From contig CACOJM010000002.1 of the NCBI GenBank assembly GCA_902627565.1, forward strand, positions 80,513 through 144,512: DNA of 64,000 bases. Reading direction: 5' to 3'. The translations under genes and the position numbers were made by a program. Shown here in pieces: positions 63,300 to 64,000 of this stretch (positions are counted from its first letter, which is position 1; the number at the start of each line of letters is the position of its first letter). The notes below the pieces were generated by a model. The model had not been told where the DNA came from, made no database searches, and was given only the letters and a program-made list of their open reading frames with translations. This DNA comes from an uncultured Pelagibacteraceae bacterium. GTDB taxonomy: Bacteria > Pseudomonadota > Alphaproteobacteria > Pelagibacterales > Pelagibacteraceae.

Positions 63300-64000
63300 T
63301 TATTTTATAAGTTTAGATGCTTTGCTAAGACCGTTAATTGTAATATCAAAATCTTGTTTTGTTTTTGTTTTAATTGAATTTTTAAATAATTTTGAAAAAC
63401 CACCAGTTAATACTACTTTATATGATTTTCCTGTCTCCTTCTTAATTAAATTTATTATATTGTCAATCAATCCAGCGTATCCCCAAAAAAAACCTGACCT
63501 AACAGCTGACTTTGTGTCTTTTCCAATAACTTTAGATATCTTTTTAAGATCAATTTTAGGTATTAATGAAGCTTTATCAGAAAGCGTATTTAATGAAAGA
63601 TCTATACCAGGTGAAATAATTCCACCTTTATAATTATTTCCAATTAAAACATCAAAAGTAGTTGCTGTACCAAAATCTAAGATAATAAAGTTTCTATTTT
63701 TTCTGAAAATACTTATCGCATTAGCTAGTCTATCAGAGCCCACTTGTCTGTAATTTACATCAATTTTCAAAATTGATCTTAAATTTAATTCTTTTAATTC
63801 AAAACATCTTATATTTGTCTTTCTTGCAAAATAATGTTTTAATTCTTTAAATGTTGATGGAACAACACTACAAAATAAAATCTTCTTTAATTTTGAAAAT
63901 CTAAATTTGTTAAAATATTTGTTTAAAATATGTATTTTTTTACCTTTTGAGGGTATTAAAATTTTCTTTATAATCTTATCATTATCTACTATACATATTT
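63300..64000 (-). CDS. coaX: Type III pantothenate kinase (5' end outside window)
   Basis: CoaX converts pantothenate to phosphopantothenate at the start of coenzyme A synthesis. The frame is open from 63302 to the window edge, about 233 codons; translation at the edge reads ICIVDNDKIIKK, which corresponds to residues shortly after the N-terminal DIGNTN phosphate loop, so only about 15 residues are missing. Visible motifs: VNYRQVGSDRLANAIS, ILDFGTATTFDVL, GNNYKGGIISPGIDLSL and VVLTGGFSKLF. It ends one base before rnj. An internal Met at 63770 is not a credible start because the upstream part matches the family. Confidence 0.92.
   Translation of the reverse strand, partial: ICIVDNDKIIKKILIPSKGKKIHILNKYFNKFRFSKLKKILFCSVVPSTFKELKHYFARKTNIRCFELKELNLRSILKIDVNYRQVGSDRLANAISIFRKNRNFIILDFGTATTFDVLIGNNYKGGIISPGIDLSLNTLSDKASLIPKIDLKKISKVIGKDTKSAVRSGFFWGYAGLIDNIINLIKKETGKSYKVVLTGGFSKLFKNSIKTKTKQDFDITINGLSKASKLIK

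Noticed and set aside
1..64000. CRISPR array, insertion sequence, prophage or toxin-antitoxin module
   Set aside because: No evenly spaced direct repeats, transposase, integrase or phage structural genes are visible. The RatA-like annotation of the coq10 gene is not supported by a partner.

Overview
The window is a dense, very AT-rich stretch of an alphaproteobacterial chromosome. I infer a member of the SAR11 clade (Candidatus Pelagibacter or a close relative). Reasons: strong A+T bias with Lys/Asn/Ile-rich proteins, almost no intergenic DNA, many start/stop overlaps of 1 to 8 bases, gene orders typical of Alphaproteobacteria but stripped down, a yhdW/aap amino-acid transporter, and ntrYX without ntrBC. 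I see no mobile element, CRISPR array, rRNA or prophage. No gene-free stretch exceeds 300 bases; the longest are about 175 (20811-20985), 163 (8441-8603), 163 (16199-16361) and 130 (54624-54753), and each is described.

Layout. 1-2913 (minus): dgt-argS and the first codons of a membrane-anchored protein. 2964-4057 (plus): an A-type Fe-S carrier and xthA, convergent with a malate/lactate dehydrogenase-type oxidoreductase. 5090-8440: a zinc island with znuA divergent from znuC-znuB-zur and a small three-helix membrane protein; two Zur-like palindromes lie between znuA and znuC. 8604-9569: a divergent PiT-like permease. 9636-15503 (minus): coupled valS-ilvD-manC-dgkA. 15624-15822: tRNA-Cys and tRNA-Asn, then a small Xre regulator. 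16362-20810 (minus): aapJ-aapQ-aapM-aapP with a hairpin attenuator after aapJ, then tRNA-Arg. 21095-27030 (minus): ntrY-ntrX-trkA-trkH.

27057-29120 (plus): ispDF-pgpA-cinA. 29097-35561 (minus): tpiA-secG-pyrG-kdsA-eno-ftsB-lipA-coq10. 35616-43021 (plus): a PpiD/SurA-like chaperone, trpEGDC, lexA with an SOS box, and gltX, whose frame is broken at a run of nine A. 42998-54623 (minus): the envelope/translation block rpsB-tsf-frr-uppS-cdsA-dxr-bamA-skp-lpxD-fabZ-lpxA-lpxI-lpxB. 54754-64000 (minus): coaX-rnj-(DUF1467-like)-proS-lolC-lolD-dnaE.

Most of the window is core housekeeping: tRNA charging, lipid A and isoprenoid synthesis, outer-membrane assembly, tryptophan, DNA replication and RNA decay. 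Second looks are best spent on the gltX A9 frameshift, the NtrX protein lacking the sigma-54 contact loop and carrying a Walker B Glu-to-Gln change, the paired palindromes upstream of aapJ, the tandem Zur boxes, the PiT-like permease with its unexplained leader, the PpiD-like protein without a visible parvulin domain, and genes missing from otherwise conserved alphaproteobacterial clusters (pyrH, rseP, pdh genes, ntrBC, hfq).
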